64,000 bases of DNA from Ectobius pallidus (taxonomy: Eukaryota > Arthropoda > Insecta > Blattodea > Ectobiidae). The notes under the pieces are model-generated. The model saw only the letters and a program-made list of their open reading frames with translations, had not been told where the DNA came from and did no database searches. Positions 1 through 11,490 of the stretch are shown piece after piece. A program made the position numbers and the translations under genes. Location of the stretch: positions 28,891,791 through 28,955,790 of the forward strand of contig CAXKWD010000011.1 of NCBI GenBank assembly GCA_964059195.1, in the 5' to 3' direction. The first letter of the stretch is position 1, and every line of letters starts with the position of its first letter.

Positions 1-1357
1 TCACAAAACGATTAATATCACATTTCCGAGGTGAAGGCAGGATTGTAAAAATTTTATTTTTTATAGTTTTATTGCATTAAGCAAGGTTTTAAACAGTTTT
101 AAACATGGTATCTGTGGTTGCAAAAATAGCTGCAATCAGCAGTAGTATTGAGTGTTGTCAAGTAAATAATTATGTAAGCTATTCCTAGGTTGAAATAAAT
201 AAACCAGATGAGGAAATATTTACTCATAAGAACAGTAAAATGGTCAAGGAAGCAGAGCATTTAAGAAACTAGAATATCCAGTTCATCGACGGCATACAAA
301 ATCACATGTCACACTGTATCATAGTATGATTTACTAGTTTGTAAAAACAATAAGGCATGTCAGACTGAGGGACCAATCTGAAATAAGCGATGTTGATGGA
401 AAAAAGATAAATTGCAAATAATGTTAAAAACATATAATTCTGCACAGGCTTCGGAACCATCTCATTGACTGTACGCTGCATCCACACTCTATGAAACATA
501 TCACTTCTTTGCAGAAAGAAGTCGAGACTATCAAAAGTTCAATTACAAACAGTGGTGTAGGAAAAGGGGTGTGGGCTGCCCTGGGTGTCATCATTGAGGG
601 GGTGACAAAATGGCAAAAAATATATGTTTTAAATAAATAAAAAATGGCTTAGGAAACTTTAAAAGGAATAAAAACATTTTGTAAAACAAGTTTTAAAACT
701 TTCAACAGTTCAACATATATATAGAAAATTTTAAATTCAATCACAACAAAACACGGCTGAACTCAATGCCGTGTAGTAATGATCACATGGATAAAAGGGG
801 AGGAATGTTTTCGTTGATGTCTCTCCAGCTTATTCTTAGGTTTTCTCTGATCAGAGGTTGTCACTTCCTCTGTCCTCAGAGATCGAGAGATCAGCTTCTG
901 AATCAGTGAATAACGGCAAACCTAGCACCTGGTTGCAAACTCATCTCTACTCATGGTACACCACGAAAATCATAAATCAGTGACTTATCAAATATCATCA
1001 CTCAACCCGCAACCAATCCTACTCCCTGCCTTTGAGACAATCACCCATATCATTCTATTGAGTTAGTTGTGCATTATTGCAGAAGCTTTTAAGTGCAATG
1101 CTGAATTTATTTTCGTTACACTTTTAGTTCATTGATTCATTGTGATCATCCTCTTCAAAATGATGGTGAGTTTTCGTTGCTGCGCCCTCCAGGCATAGCT
1201 ATGCAGCATTTCTTAACGACAAACAAGGCCGCGCGTGACCCGCATCCTGGTCGTCCCAGCAATGGGATTGGTTGCTTTTCTCTTTATGCAGACAAAACTG
1301 GTATATAAAGAGCAAGCAAAATACTGAGTGTATGTAGTCTTGTATCAGACATTACCA
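1..1357. other. AT-rich sequence without a recognisable gene
   Basis: No reading frame here resembles a known family; the only ORF (302-499, minus strand) is short and looks accidental. The stretch at 546-575 begins CAGTGGTGTAGG, which resembles the terminal repeat of some hAT-type DNA transposons. I found no matching opposite end or 8-bp target duplication, so it is at most an orphan end. Confidence 0.5.
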
Positions 1358-1763
1358 TGGCATCTCAAAGCATCATCGAAGAATCTCTGAGTACGATTGT
1401 TATTGTGCTTTTGTAATGAAAACCGTAGCAAAAGGATCTAAAAGGAAACAAACACTGGACCTGAAATCTGACAATGAAGACACCATTTCAGGTTCTTCCG
1501 CAAACAGGGTAAGTGGTAAGTTGGCTGGGTCGGCAGTTCAAGCCATTACTGTTCTGAAAACTGTTTCTTTGGAAGTTCTTTTGACAACGATGTTCTCGAT
1601 TACTTTCATTTATCAAAAAGAGGATTTACATTCGTACACCGACAGCGACTATCATAGGTTGGATCTTTTCACGGAGGGTGGTGCCGAGGAAGGTGACCAA
1701 AATGCTCCATTTGTTCATTTGCATCTGTGCACGCTAAACAGATTATTATCTACCTTCTGGTGA
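1358..1763 (+). pseudogene. Unassigned 'FVHLHLC' gene family, decayed copy 1
   Basis: I do not recognise this protein. The readable part is an ORF at 1416-1763 containing a K/S-rich stretch, then VSGKLAGSA, then a C-terminal block with D/Y/F-rich text ending in FTEGGAEEGDQNAPFVHLHLC. The same arrangement recurs at 20580-20950 and at 43341-43900, so this is a real dispersed coding family and not a chance ORF. This copy is broken: the middle block reads in a different frame from the related copies, and the upstream acidic N-terminus seen at 20580 is scrambled. In the copy at 20.5 kb it is followed, as here, by about 0.5 kb of AT-rich sequence and then the K/E/S-rich family, so the two blocks travel together. 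Function unknown; it could be a transposon accessory gene, a viral fossil or a host-gene duplicate. Confidence 0.55.
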
Positions 1764-2190
1764 AGTAGGTTGTGAAAACACCACTACTGCTCTAACTGTC
1801 TGTGCATTTATTAAACATAGTTTGTTTCACTGTATAAGAAAGTGAGAAAATATTTTCTTCTGTCATAATTTAATAAAATTAGAAGCCTTCTATGTTATAG
1901 AGTTAAACGATTACTCCCCATTAAGACATAGTTATTCATAATTATATATTAATTTAAATAACACCTTAATGTCACTGAAAAAATGAGGCCTATTGTAATG
2001 TTTCCAAGTACTCTGTAAATTAAATGCAAATTAATTCCTTTTAACTTTAATAAAACCTAAAACCCAATTAATTTATTTTGAAGGTTTTATAAATGTCATA
2101 AAACCAGTACGCTACATAAATTACTCTTATTTGCTTAAACTTTAATAAATGCTTTATCTATATAAATACAATTCTATAATAAAGAAAGAG
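1764..2190. other. AT-rich spacer shared with the 21-kb copy
   Basis: No coding potential is visible. Short blocks (the histidine-poor tail, the 'cttctatgttatagagtta' stretch and the 'ccaagtactctgtaa' stretch) recur at 21,000-21,250, showing that this spacer belongs to the same duplicated locus. Confidence 0.5.
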
Positions 2191-2194
2191 GAGA

Positions 2195-3051
2195 TGAAGT
2201 GCTCTTACAAACACTTCTTCAGACATACCTAAAAAAGGCAAGTTTACACAATCAGGACCTTCTCATAACAAAACTAATGTAAAGAAAAATGTTATTAGAC
2301 CACGTAGCTCAATAATAAAGAAAGTATCAGACAAAGGAAAGCAATCTAATTGGCTTTTAGATAAAGCACTGTACAGTACAAACGAAATGTTTTTGAACGG
2401 AAGTAATGAATATGTTAGAGACTGACATAATTGTAATGTTTGACAAAACCTATTGCAGCAGTCGCTGTCTAATGGTCGCTGATGTCAAGTTTTAATTCAA
2501 GTTTCTTAAATCAAAGTTTAGGGACACTGCACAGAAAACTACAATGACCACCAAGCAGAATTATAACAGTTTCAATACACTTTATTTGTCTGAAAAACCA
2601 AAACCAAGGCCTACTTTTCCAAATAAGTGTGCTGTGGACAAGACGAAAGGACTTCAATAGCAAGTCAGAGTAGCAGCAAACCCAAAAGTGAAAAAATAAA
2701 TTTCAAAAAAGAATTATCCAACTCTTGTACTTTGGAGGGTAAAACATCTGAAAATCCAGAACTACCAAAAGAAAGTGTAGTACAGGAAACAGAAAAAATT
2801 TCATGGGAGCAAATAAAACCTATAAAATTCACACATACAATTTCAGTTACTATTAAAATAAATAAATGTTTTTCTTATGGACCAGTTAAAAACATACTTA
2901 AATTCAAAAAAGATAAGCCAAGGATGCAGGGAAATTCTTGGGATGATGAAACTAGGAAACAGGCTATATCTTCCAAGAGAGAATTAAATCCAATAGAATT
3001 AGAATTACAAAAAGATGAACTTTTGGCATTTCACAAAAACAAAGACATTTA
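2195..3051 (+). pseudogene. K/E/S-rich unassigned coding family, copy 1
   Basis: A long low-complexity reading frame can be followed through two or three frame changes: a stretch from about 2197 (TNTSSDIPKKGKF...), a start-like MTTKQNYNSFNTLYLSEKPK at 2544, and an ORF at 2627-3052 ending LLAFHKNKDI. Closely related copies lie at 6020-6740 and 24478-25020. The composition (Lys, Glu, Ser, Asn, Pro-rich, no membrane segments or motifs) gives no function. This copy holds an uninterrupted CTCATAAC site at 2262-2269, which serves as an empty-site reference for the two hAT insertions at 21.5-24.5 kb. Confidence 0.5.
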
Positions 3052-3164
3052 AATATTTGATACAGCACATCTGGAACAACACCCAAAAATAACTGAAGCA
3101 AACTGTGATATTTCGGTGTCAAAGTCAGTTACGGGTTAGTTTAGAACCAAAATCAAGAAAACTA

Positions 3165-3604
3165 ATATTTCACAAAGAAATAGAAAATGTTAATATATAC
3201 TTGTGGCGGAACATTGTCACGCCACCACAACATTGTGCGTAGCACAGCTTGCTCCCAGCAGGCAATGCGAAATCCCACGCCATGCTAATAGAACATCCTA
3301 CATATTCTAATTTGAACAGAATAATTGGACAAGTGGTATCATCCATCACCGCTTCTCTACAAAATTGCATCTGGAAAATTAAGAACTACCACGGCACTGA
3401 CAACGCTGAAAAAGAATGATGGAATATACACCACTGACTTGAAAAGCACTGTGAATCACATGCTCGAGTATTTTCTACCTGACGATAACGAGGATAGCAG
3501 ACAAAGCCGAGCTCCGGAGAACATTGGACGTGCTTCTGTTGTCTCGCGGCATCTTGCGACCTCCGCAACCACATGCAGCATCAAGCAAACTGTTTATGAC
3601 TAAC
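3165..3604 (+). repeat. Orphan copy of the tubulin/R1 satellite unit
   Basis: Matches the first part of the array unit at 11546-18822: the 'tggcggaacattgtcacgcc' block, the short tubulin-like text ([12 protein letters not shown]) and the R1-type LINE block (YKIASGKLR... LEYFLPDDNED). At about 3494 it leaves the array consensus and continues into unrelated, more GC-rich sequence to 3604 that reads as a short open frame I cannot assign. Confidence 0.7.
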
Positions 3605-3664
3605 AATGTATTGTAAATAGTAAAGTTCAGTGTGTAGATTGATAGCAATTGTATTTAATAAAGT

Positions 3665-4473
3665 AAGCTAAAACATAGCTACATACTGTATAAAGTAAAA
3701 CCAGAAAGAATGTCTGAAAAACTTATTCCATTAAAACCTCAGTATGTAGTCAATCCCAAATCAAAGCTTATGGAAGGGAAAATTGTAAGTGAAACAAAAT
3801 CTGAAAACTTTGTGCCTTTGAAAAAGAATGTATTCAACAGACCAAAGGGCAAGAAGAAATAGAAACTAAAACCTGAATCTAAAGCTTGGCTAACGAACGA
3901 CAGAGCATACCACAACTTAGAGTAGCAATTACTGTGCCTTCATGTACACAAACAATAAAGAAAGAAAGCTAATTTAAAAAAAAAGAAAGCTAATTTAAAA
4001 AAGAAGAAAAATTATGGTGTCTTCAACCAAAAATCAGAGAATTATGAGCAAGTAGAGAGGATAGTGGTACAAAACAGACGATGGAAAAATCCATTCAGGT
4101 TCAAATGACTGGTAATATTCTGACAGAAAATGAGAAACCAGATAGTTCAGATAAAATGGATTTAATGCTAACTGAAAACAAAAATTGTCTTTCTCAGAGT
4201 CTAAATCAGTGCAGACACAAATCAAATCAAAATATTACACAAAAGCTTATAAGTTTTTAACAAAGCCCATACGTTTCACTCTCTACAAAACATATTGCAA
4301 GATGGTACTACATCTGAAAATATAAAAGTGAACGAAATTTCAGTGAATGAAATGAAAAATCAATCTGATTGTATACCAGTTCGAGAAAAACATTTGCATG
4401 AGCAAACAAAGTCAGAAGGTAGCAATTCACAAGAGAAGTTACACTTCAATCAAACAACACAGCAAATAGAAAC
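3665..4473 (+). pseudogene. K/E/S-rich family, downstream part of copy 1
   Basis: Continues the family described at 2195-3051. It contains one diverged copy of the 256-bp repeat seen four times at 25177-26045 (text such as MSEKLIPLKPQYV and KSENFVPLKKNVF) and then an ORF at 4295-4660 whose first half (to about 4473) has the same K/E/N/Q-rich character. The family text resumes at about 5204 on the far side of a virus-like insertion, showing that the insertion is younger than the locus. No function can be assigned. Confidence 0.45.
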
Positions 4474-4484
4474 AAATAAAATGT

Positions 4485-5192
4485 TCGTCAGACGGTCTCT
4501 GATCAGCAACCAGGCCCATGGGCCTCACACCTTGCTCCTCAGGGTCAGACTGCCACGGACAACCTGCTTGGGATCCGACCCCTGCAACACCGAAGAGCTG
4601 AGGCCAAGAACCTCGCCTTCGCCGAAGGCATCCACCAAGATGCTTTCCCATCTTCCATAGCCAACACATGTCTCAACATTCCGTTCGTGAAGGCTATCTC
4701 AGAACGTCTCGCTAACACCAAGACCTTCAAAGTCACTCCGGTGAACTTTGTCAAATTAGCAGAGCACGGTTCGCAAGTCCAGACCGTAATGGAAAGGCCT
4801 GTGATGGAAGATCCCACTCGGTGTGTCAACCAACTCACCAGAGTCACATCGGTCATGAGTGAATCACCCGGCACCTATGGCATGGCAACTGATTTCAGTT
4901 ACCAACTCATCAAAGAGCCAGGTCCAGATCAAGATCACTCGGCGTGGTACCTGCTATCAATAGACGCAGCACACCCTGTACCACCTGCTCGCATCGCCAA
5001 CTGCAATGAGCGCAGAACATTCCCCGATTACTACCAGGCTGAAGTGTTCATTACAGTCTCTCAACCAACTGGTGACTTTCGTCGCCAGATCATCGAATCA
5101 TTAGTAGTTGTGAAGAGGTAACACCACTCCCTCAATTAGCAACCAAAGGCGCATGTAGCCCTACTGGAACATACTACACAGCTGGCAAGGCT
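4485..5192 (+). pseudogene. Endogenous virus-like segment with 11-bp target duplication
   Basis: A 708-bp block of markedly higher GC content than its surroundings holds one open frame running from its left edge to a stop at 5119-5121, with the last ~70 bp open in the next frame (one frameshift near 5115). It contains no start of its own: the frame is open from the first base, as expected of an internal fragment of a larger gene. It is flanked exactly by AAATAAAATGT at 4474-4484 and 5193-5203, a typical target-site duplication of LINE-mediated insertion. The protein text (for example TFPDYYQAEVFITVSQPT) is not that of any transposon family I know; it has the look of an RNA-virus structural protein, possibly a coat protein of a dsRNA virus, but that assignment is inference. 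Alternative: a processed host pseudogene fragment; the lack of a poly(A) tail argues against an ordinary one. Confidence 0.6.
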
Positions 5193-5339
5193 AAATAAAA
5201 TGTAACCTTCTAAAGCTACGATGGAAAGAAACAAACTCACAGTGAACCTGATACTATCAGAATTCCAGCCCAGTGGACTCAGTATACTAACAAAATAACA
5301 ATATCAAAGAACGATAAGTTAGAAAAGAAAAGTGCAACA

Positions 5340-5808
5340 GGTACATTGTTCATCAATGAAAAACATGGTTGTGGAGGAATTGACCTGACATGCTTAATAC
5401 AGATAGCACAATGCTGTCCCTCAAGGAAGCTGGTAGGTCGAATTCCTTCCTGAAATCCTCAAAATACTTTGGGATAGTTCCATGGGCACCAATCAGAAGT
5501 CCATACACTTCAAGAAAAAGTCAATGATATTTCATCTTAAAATATTCTTCCGTAGGGTGGTAGATGTTAACTTTCTCCATGTGGACTTCAATGGCTTGAT
5601 GACAACCTTGCTCAAACCTGATGGCAGGGTCAACAATTATTCCATATCCATTTGTCTTAAATGCCAGAATATCAACCCGCCTTGCTGAACATTGGTGGCT
5701 ACCCAAGAAACCTCTTCTTTCACTGTCCATCCCTTTTTCATCAATGCAGCAACCAGCATGGAACGCACAATATGGTGCCGAGAATTTTTAAGCAGCATTC
5801 CACGGTCA
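5340..5808 (-). pseudogene. LINE 3' fragment with restriction-like endonuclease (R2/R4-type)
   Basis: Read on the minus strand, this encodes the C-terminus of a non-LTR retrotransposon polyprotein of the kind that ends in a restriction-like endonuclease. Visible pieces in order are RHHIVRSMLVAALMKKGW, the catalytic-type RRVDILAFKTNGYGIIVDP block, IEVHMEKVNIYHPT, and GTIPKYFEDFRKEFDLP followed by a Ser/Leu-rich end. That order is characteristic of R2/R4-like elements. Frames change at least twice, so it is dead, and the reverse-transcriptase domain is missing. The longest single frame is 5521-5730. Confidence 0.65.
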
Positions 5809-6019
5809 CATTAACAGGTGACAAAACTACATTAGATGAGTCATTATCAGAATAAACAGGGTAAAAAACCTCAGTAAAGTAAGGAGATTCCAAGAGAATT
5901 TCAGGAAGTGAATTACAAAAACTGCCCGAACCAGGTGTTGTACGGGGGGGGGGGAATTAATGTGAGGAAATAAAACCTGTAAAATTCACATATACAGTTC
6001 TAGTTACTAATCAGATAAA

Positions 6020-6740
6020 TACCCGTGTGGGTATTGAGAAGAAGTGTCTCTTACAAACATTTCTTCAGACATACCTAAAACAGACAAGTTTACACGATCG
6101 GGTGCGTCTCATAACAAAACTAATGTAAAGAAAAATGTTATTAGACCATGTAGTCCAATAACAAAGAAAGTATCTGACAAATGAAACAAAGTTTAGGTAC
6201 ACAGCACAGAAAAATGAAATGACCACCAAGCAGAATTATGACTGTTTTAATACACTTTATTTGTCTGAAAAACCAAAACCTAGGACTACTTTTCCATATA
6301 AGTGTGCTGTGGACAAGATGGAAGGACAGACTTCTCTAGAAAGTCAGCAAACCCAAAAGTGGGGGAAAAAAAATATATATGTATTATTATTATCAAACTC
6401 TTGTACTTTGGATGGTAAAACATCTGCAAATCCAGAACTACCCAAAGAAAGTGTAGTACAGGAAACAGAAAAAAAAATTCATAAGAGCAGATAAAACCTA
6501 TAAAATTCACACATACAATTTCAGTTACTATTAAAATAAATAAACGTATACCTTATGGACCAGTTAAAAACATACTTAAATTCAAAAAAGATAAGCCAAG
6601 GATGCAGGGAAATTCTTGGGATGATGAAACTAGGAAACAGGCTATATCTTCCAAGAGAGAATTAAATCCAATAGAATTAGAATTACAAAAAGATGAACTT
6701 TTGGCATTTCACAAAAACAAAGACATTTAAATATTTGATA
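6020..6740 (+). pseudogene. K/E/S-rich family, copy 2
   Basis: Second copy of the family at 2195-3051, closely similar in sequence, with the start-like MTTKQNYDCFNTLYLSEKPK at 6219, an A-rich expansion near 6365-6390 that breaks the frame, and the same LLAFHKNKDI ending near 6728. It includes a second empty CTCATAAC site at 6108-6115. It runs straight into the first unit of the tandem array, which suggests that the array grew out of this copy. Function unknown. Confidence 0.5.
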
Positions 6741-7887
6741 CAGCACATCTGGAACAACACCCAAAAATAACTGAAGCAAACTGTGATATTTCGGTGTCAA
6801 AGTCAGTTACGGGTAGTTTAGAACCAAAATCAAGAAAACTAATATTTCACAAAGAAATAGAAAATGTTAATATATACTTGTGGCGGAACATTGTCACGCC
6901 ACCACAACATAGTGCGTAGCACAGCTTGCTCCCAGCAGGCAATGCGAAATCCCACGCCATGCTAATAGAACATCCTACATATTCTAATTTGAACAGAATA
7001 ATTGGACAAGTGGTATCATCCATCACCGCTTCTCTACAAAATTGCATCTGGAAAATTAAGAACTACCACGGCACTGACAATGCTGAAAAAGAATGATGGA
7101 ATATACACCACTGACTTGAAAAGCACTGTGAATCACATGCTCGAGTATTTTCTACCTGACGATAACGAGGATAGTGATAATGCCCTCCACAGGAGGATTA
7201 GAACACCGTTCTTGGTTCCCCCTTTAAAAAATCAGAAAAAAGAGATATCTTTGTTGATAAGGGGAAACTGAAAGGAAATAAAAAGACAACTAATGTTCGA
7301 GTTCAGGAGGCTTGGAGCCCACGTAATCTGTTGGGATAAAGGAAGCAAACAGGCATTTATATTGAGGCTTGGTTTTATGGGATACCAACCTCGTGCCTAA
7401 GGGTATCCCGTGATTTCATCAAGAAGAGTAGGTTGGAATTCATCGTTTATCCTGCTCCACAGGTTAGATGTTCTGTTGTTGAACCGTACAATTCGGTGCT
7501 GTCTACCCACATCACTCTGGAAAATTCCGATTGTGCATTTGTTGTTGACAACGAAGCTATATACAATATCTGTGTAAGGAAACTTGGCATAGAACATCCT
7601 ACATATTCTAATTTGAACCGAATAATTTAAAAAAAAGATAAGCCAGAGATGCAGGGAAATTCTCTGGATGATGAAACTAGGAAACAGGCTACATCGTCCA
7701 AGAGAGAATTAAATCCAATAGAATTAGAATTACAAAAAGATGAACTTTTGGCATTTCACAAAAACAAAGACATTTAAATATTTGATACAGCACATCTGGA
7801 ACAACACCCAAAAATAACTGAAGCAAACTGTGATATTTCGGTGTCAAAGTCAGTTACGGGTAGTTTAGAACCAAAATCAAGAAAACT
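6584..7887 (+). repeat. Tandem array, left part (first unit plus start of second)
   Basis: From 'aaaaaagataagcc' at about 6584 the sequence follows the ~1,047-bp unit that recurs downstream; the next copy of the same start point is at about 7632. It contains the R1-type block (7002-7271) and the tubulin block (7413-7629). The second unit is cut at 7887 and resumes without loss at 11546 on the other side of a 3,658-bp insertion. Confidence 0.8.
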
Positions 7888-8434
7888 GTAGGCTATTCCA
7901 CATTGAGAAAAAAGCATTGGGTTGTATGGGAGAGTTGCAGTCGATCTTTACACGTATTTTCCCTTGTTTTCTAAACTTCAAATAATACATTTTAATTCAC
8001 TAAACACATCTTCAGTAAGAACAATTTCATTTTCATATGCTAAATGTTTCTATACTATTAAAATTAAGAGGAAATACATTTATTTTAATAACGTAAGAAA
8101 ACTATTTCGCCGAGCGGCATTGAGCTGCATTGCCAATTTTAACGAAGGTTAATCCGCTTTGGAATGCAGGCCAGAGGCGTCGAGAGGAGGGATGGTACAG
8201 TTAAGGGTAAAATTTTACAGTTAAGCAAATGCAGCTACAGTAGCACTTATCAGTGGCAGCTGTGTTGTACGGTGAAGATGTTTGTGAAACGCAAACAGGG
8301 CAAAGTATTAAATAGTGATTCGTGAAAAATTGTGTTCCAAGTTTACGAATATATTAAATGTAGGGATCCTAGACATAGTGTTAATTACTACACAAAAGAT
8401 TGTGTTAATTACTACAAAAAAAAAAGATTGTGCC

Positions 8435-8560
8435 GAGCCCGTCGCCGTGGGTGAGTCGGAAGCGCGCCTTCCTTCCACCCGGGTTCGATTCCCGGCCGGG
8501 TCGAGGATTTTTCAGTAGTGAAAAATCCATTTCCCGGGTTCAGGACCGGGTGTTTGTCAG
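8435..8560 (+). mobile_element. tRNA-derived SINE (plus strand)
   Basis: A tRNA-like head at 8435-8502 shows an A-box-like GCCGTGGGTGAGTCGG and a clear B box GGGTTCGATTCCC with a perfect 5-bp T stem (CCGGG/CCCGG) and six of seven acceptor-stem pairs. The anticodon loop is not canonical (no U33), so this is not a working tRNA gene. The body continues with a palindromic GGATTTTTC...GAAAAATCC segment. Confidence 0.7.
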
Positions 8561-8633
8561 TAGGTTAAGATAATGCACAATGTTAATCACTAAATTAGAT
8601 ATAATTTTTTAATATCAGTAGGTGCTAATATCA

Positions 8634-9543
8634 GTCAACTCCGTAACGGAGCGTTTTCCGGTCCTAATATTAACAATTTGAAATATTAAAGCATTTTTAT
8701 TTATTGTTTCTATCGGTCATTGGCTTGCGATTCACCTTGTATCAATTTATCTCAAATATTTACTATAATGGACAAAAAAATTAAAACTTTTAATTTAGAA
8801 TATAGAATCGAGATTTTTTAATGCTAAATTTTGTTACTATGGTCAGAGTTTATAATGTAAAATATTTATTTTCATATCCCATGCATGCTAAGAATAGAGT
8901 GCATAAATGCTTCCTCATTAAGAAAAAGAAATTTAAAAATTAGTGCTAACTATTGCCATTTTACTTAGAAAAATGGGGTGGAGACTGCGTTACGGTGTGG
9001 ACACTTGCGTTATGGTGTGGACATTCATTTCAAGATGTGGACATGTTTTCGATAATGTATTCATATAATGAGGTAAATACAATTAATAAGCTAAATTTAA
9101 ATTAAATTAAACATATGCAAGCCAATAAAGTCACCACTGTAACAGTGTTCAACTCCGTCACAAAGAAATTCGTTACGGAGTTGATCGTTACGGAGTTGAC
9201 ATTTTTTTTTTGTTCATAAGTTTTCGAAGTTAAGACTGAAAAAAACGACGATTCATCACATGCTTTATCTTTAAATACAGCCAAAAATTCTTTGCTAGAC
9301 TAAAAATATTTATAAAAATCGCAAAATCACACTTTTTTCTACGTTACGGTGTTGACATGCAATTAAGGTACTTTCCTGAAAAATCTGGTTTTTTGCTCTT
9401 ACGCTTCCTACAATCACACAAGGAATACTTTTGTGGTTACCACATTGTTGCCATCGTTCTTCCCAATTAACTTATGGCCGTAGTTAATGCCGCAATAGCA
9501 TAGTTGGCGAAAATTTAATTTCTACGTGCGTTACGGTGTTGAC
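8634..9543. repeat. Scattered CGTTACGG(A/T)G(T)TGAC motif cluster
   Basis: A roughly 15-bp motif occurs about eight times in 0.9 kb and nowhere else that I see in the window: 8634-8651 (as the palindrome CTCCGTAACGGAG), 8987-9002, 9007-9022, 9150-9161 (minus, degenerate), 9171-9183, 9186-9200, 9341-9355 and 9528-9543. Spacing is irregular and both orientations occur. The intervening sequence is AT-rich and non-coding. Confidence 0.6.
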
Positions 9544-9939
9544 TGGCGTAATGCAGGGACACTCAGTTAAGCACTTAAATAAAAATAAATAACACAGTAC
9601 AAATAAGAATAAAATAATTATCGTAATATCATCAATGAGAGTGAGCATACCTTCTGCAGTTCCTGTATTTACAATTTTTTTAGAAGACTTCTCGGTCAAT
9701 TTCTTAGCTTTCGTACATGCAATCTTCGAGTTGGGACATTGATTTCATGGATAATTTGTAGTTCCTGTCAACATTTCAAGCTCTTAAATACCACAATATA
9801 TCAGAATAAAAATATACTTCTTTATATTTTAACTAGATAAATGATGATTACATACGAGTAAATAGTTCAAAGGGAGGAAATTTCTCATTTACGAGACTGG
9901 CAAGGTTGGGACACTAAATTCCCCACAATCGGAAGAATG

Positions 9940-10795
9940 ACCCATTAATGGTATTCAGTTGAACAAAATTACCACTATGAATGATTTAGGTATATTATTT
10001 AACAATAATTTAACTTTCTCGAATCATATTAATAATATTACTGTATTTGTAAAACTCTTAAAAATCTCCATTCAAAATAAATTTCTAAAATATACGTATT
10101 TCAAACAGTTTAACTACTACCCTAAATTTGAATCATCTTCAACTATGTTACAGTATTTCAATATCCCTGAATTATCACACAGACGAAATATTCATACATT
10201 GTTGTTTTTACACAAATTAATTAATAATGAAATAGATGATATTAATTGTCTCAAAGAAATATATTTTTATGTTCCACGTTATAGATCTCATAAATTGCAT
10301 AATCTTTTTTTCATCCCAAAAGTAAACACTGACTCTCATAATAATTCTCCTTTTTATAATGGACTCCGACTATACAATCACTTGCACAAAATGGACAATA
10401 TAGATATTTTTAATACTAACAATAAGCTGTTTAAAAATATATGTGAAAAAAATTTTAAAATTTTAAAATAATAATTATTAAATTTTGCTCCATGTCATTT
10501 TCTTTACTTGAATCTTTCTGATATGTATATTTTCCTCCAAAACTATTACATTATTATTTATATTAATATTTATTTCTTCATATTATGTTCCCTTGTGTAA
10601 TTGTCATATTGTTTGTGTTTCTGGTTTTCTTTTCTGTGTTCTTTTCTTATTGTTATAGCATTAGCCTAATTATTTTGAATATCAATTTAAATATTTAATT
10701 TTAGAATCTGGTGTATTAATGTAAGCGAGAATATTGTAATTGGGCATTAGCCTGTAATATTCATAGTACAATAAATAAATAAATAAATAATGACG
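9940..10795 (+). pseudogene. LINE 3' end (reverse-transcriptase C-terminal tail)
   Basis: The ORF at 9959-10471 begins with text matching the end of a LINE reverse-transcriptase domain (DLGILFNNNLTFSNHINNI), then jumps to the C-terminal tail (RRNIHTLLFLHKL... YFYVPRYRSHKLHNLFF) typical of Jockey/CR1-superclade elements, implying an internal deletion. It is followed by an AT-rich 3' untranslated region and a terminal (AATA)n tail at about 10771-10790. The element is 5'-truncated, as most LINE copies are, and inactive. Confidence 0.65.
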
Positions 10796-10814
10796 GTCAA
10801 ATTATATCCTGGAA

Positions 10815-10955
10815 CCACAAGGGCTTAAAAGTTACCCGACATTCGCCTCACAGGTGAGGAAAAATCCCACCTAGGCAACTTGTCACACCCGGGAATCGAA
10901 CCCAGGTCCGCTGTTCGAGACAAGATAATGCATCCCATGCGCCGTATCATTAATA
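10815..10955 (-). mobile_element. tRNA-derived SINE (minus strand)
   Basis: On the minus strand the B box GGGTTCGATTCCC (10891-10903) lies downstream of a degenerate tRNA-like head. The body shares the GGATTTTTCC-type segment with the plus-strand SINE at 8435, so both probably belong to one SINE group. Confidence 0.65.
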
Positions 10956-11490
10956 TTAATATTATTTGTATTATTATAGTAGTATTTATGCTAATATTTG
11001 AACTGACGTATATAAGGCATCCACAATAGAATTAATGCATTCCTGCTAATGAGCAAGGAATTCCCTCTGTGTCGTACCCGACTTCCAGCGGTGACGAGTA
11101 TTCAGAATATTACTGTCTGCTGTTAAGTTCATTTAAATTTAATAATCAGTCCTTAATTTTATTAAGTTTGAGTACAGCATAATTCAGTGGTGGAAATATC
11201 AATTGTCATGGCTAGTTGTGAAGCGAAATTAAACGCAAACGAAACACTGTAGGCCTACTATTTTACTTTTATTGATGCGCGAATATCTCATCGTTTCATT
11301 ATACTATTAATAGAATAATTTTATTATTATAGTTAGTTATTACCTCACAGAACAGAGTGTCAGTTGGGAGGCCTAACGTTAACTGATGTAGGCTATTTGT
11401 GTCTGAAAATTATGAGCACGCTGTACTTTGTTAGAAAGAGAGGTGCTAACGGTACTACTGTCATCTCTGTCTTTCGGGTAGGCGATTCAC
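10956..11490. other. Non-coding interior of the inserted element
   Basis: AT-rich sequence with no recognisable gene, RNA or repeat other than the right inverted-repeat end that follows it. Confidence 0.4.

Noticed and set aside
546..575. hAT element starting at CAGTGGTGTAGG
   Set aside because: No matching inverted end or 8-bp duplication was found within the window.
8435..8502. A genuine tRNA gene
   Set aside because: The B box and T stem are good, but the anticodon loop lacks U33, one acceptor pair fails and the sequence continues into a SINE body.
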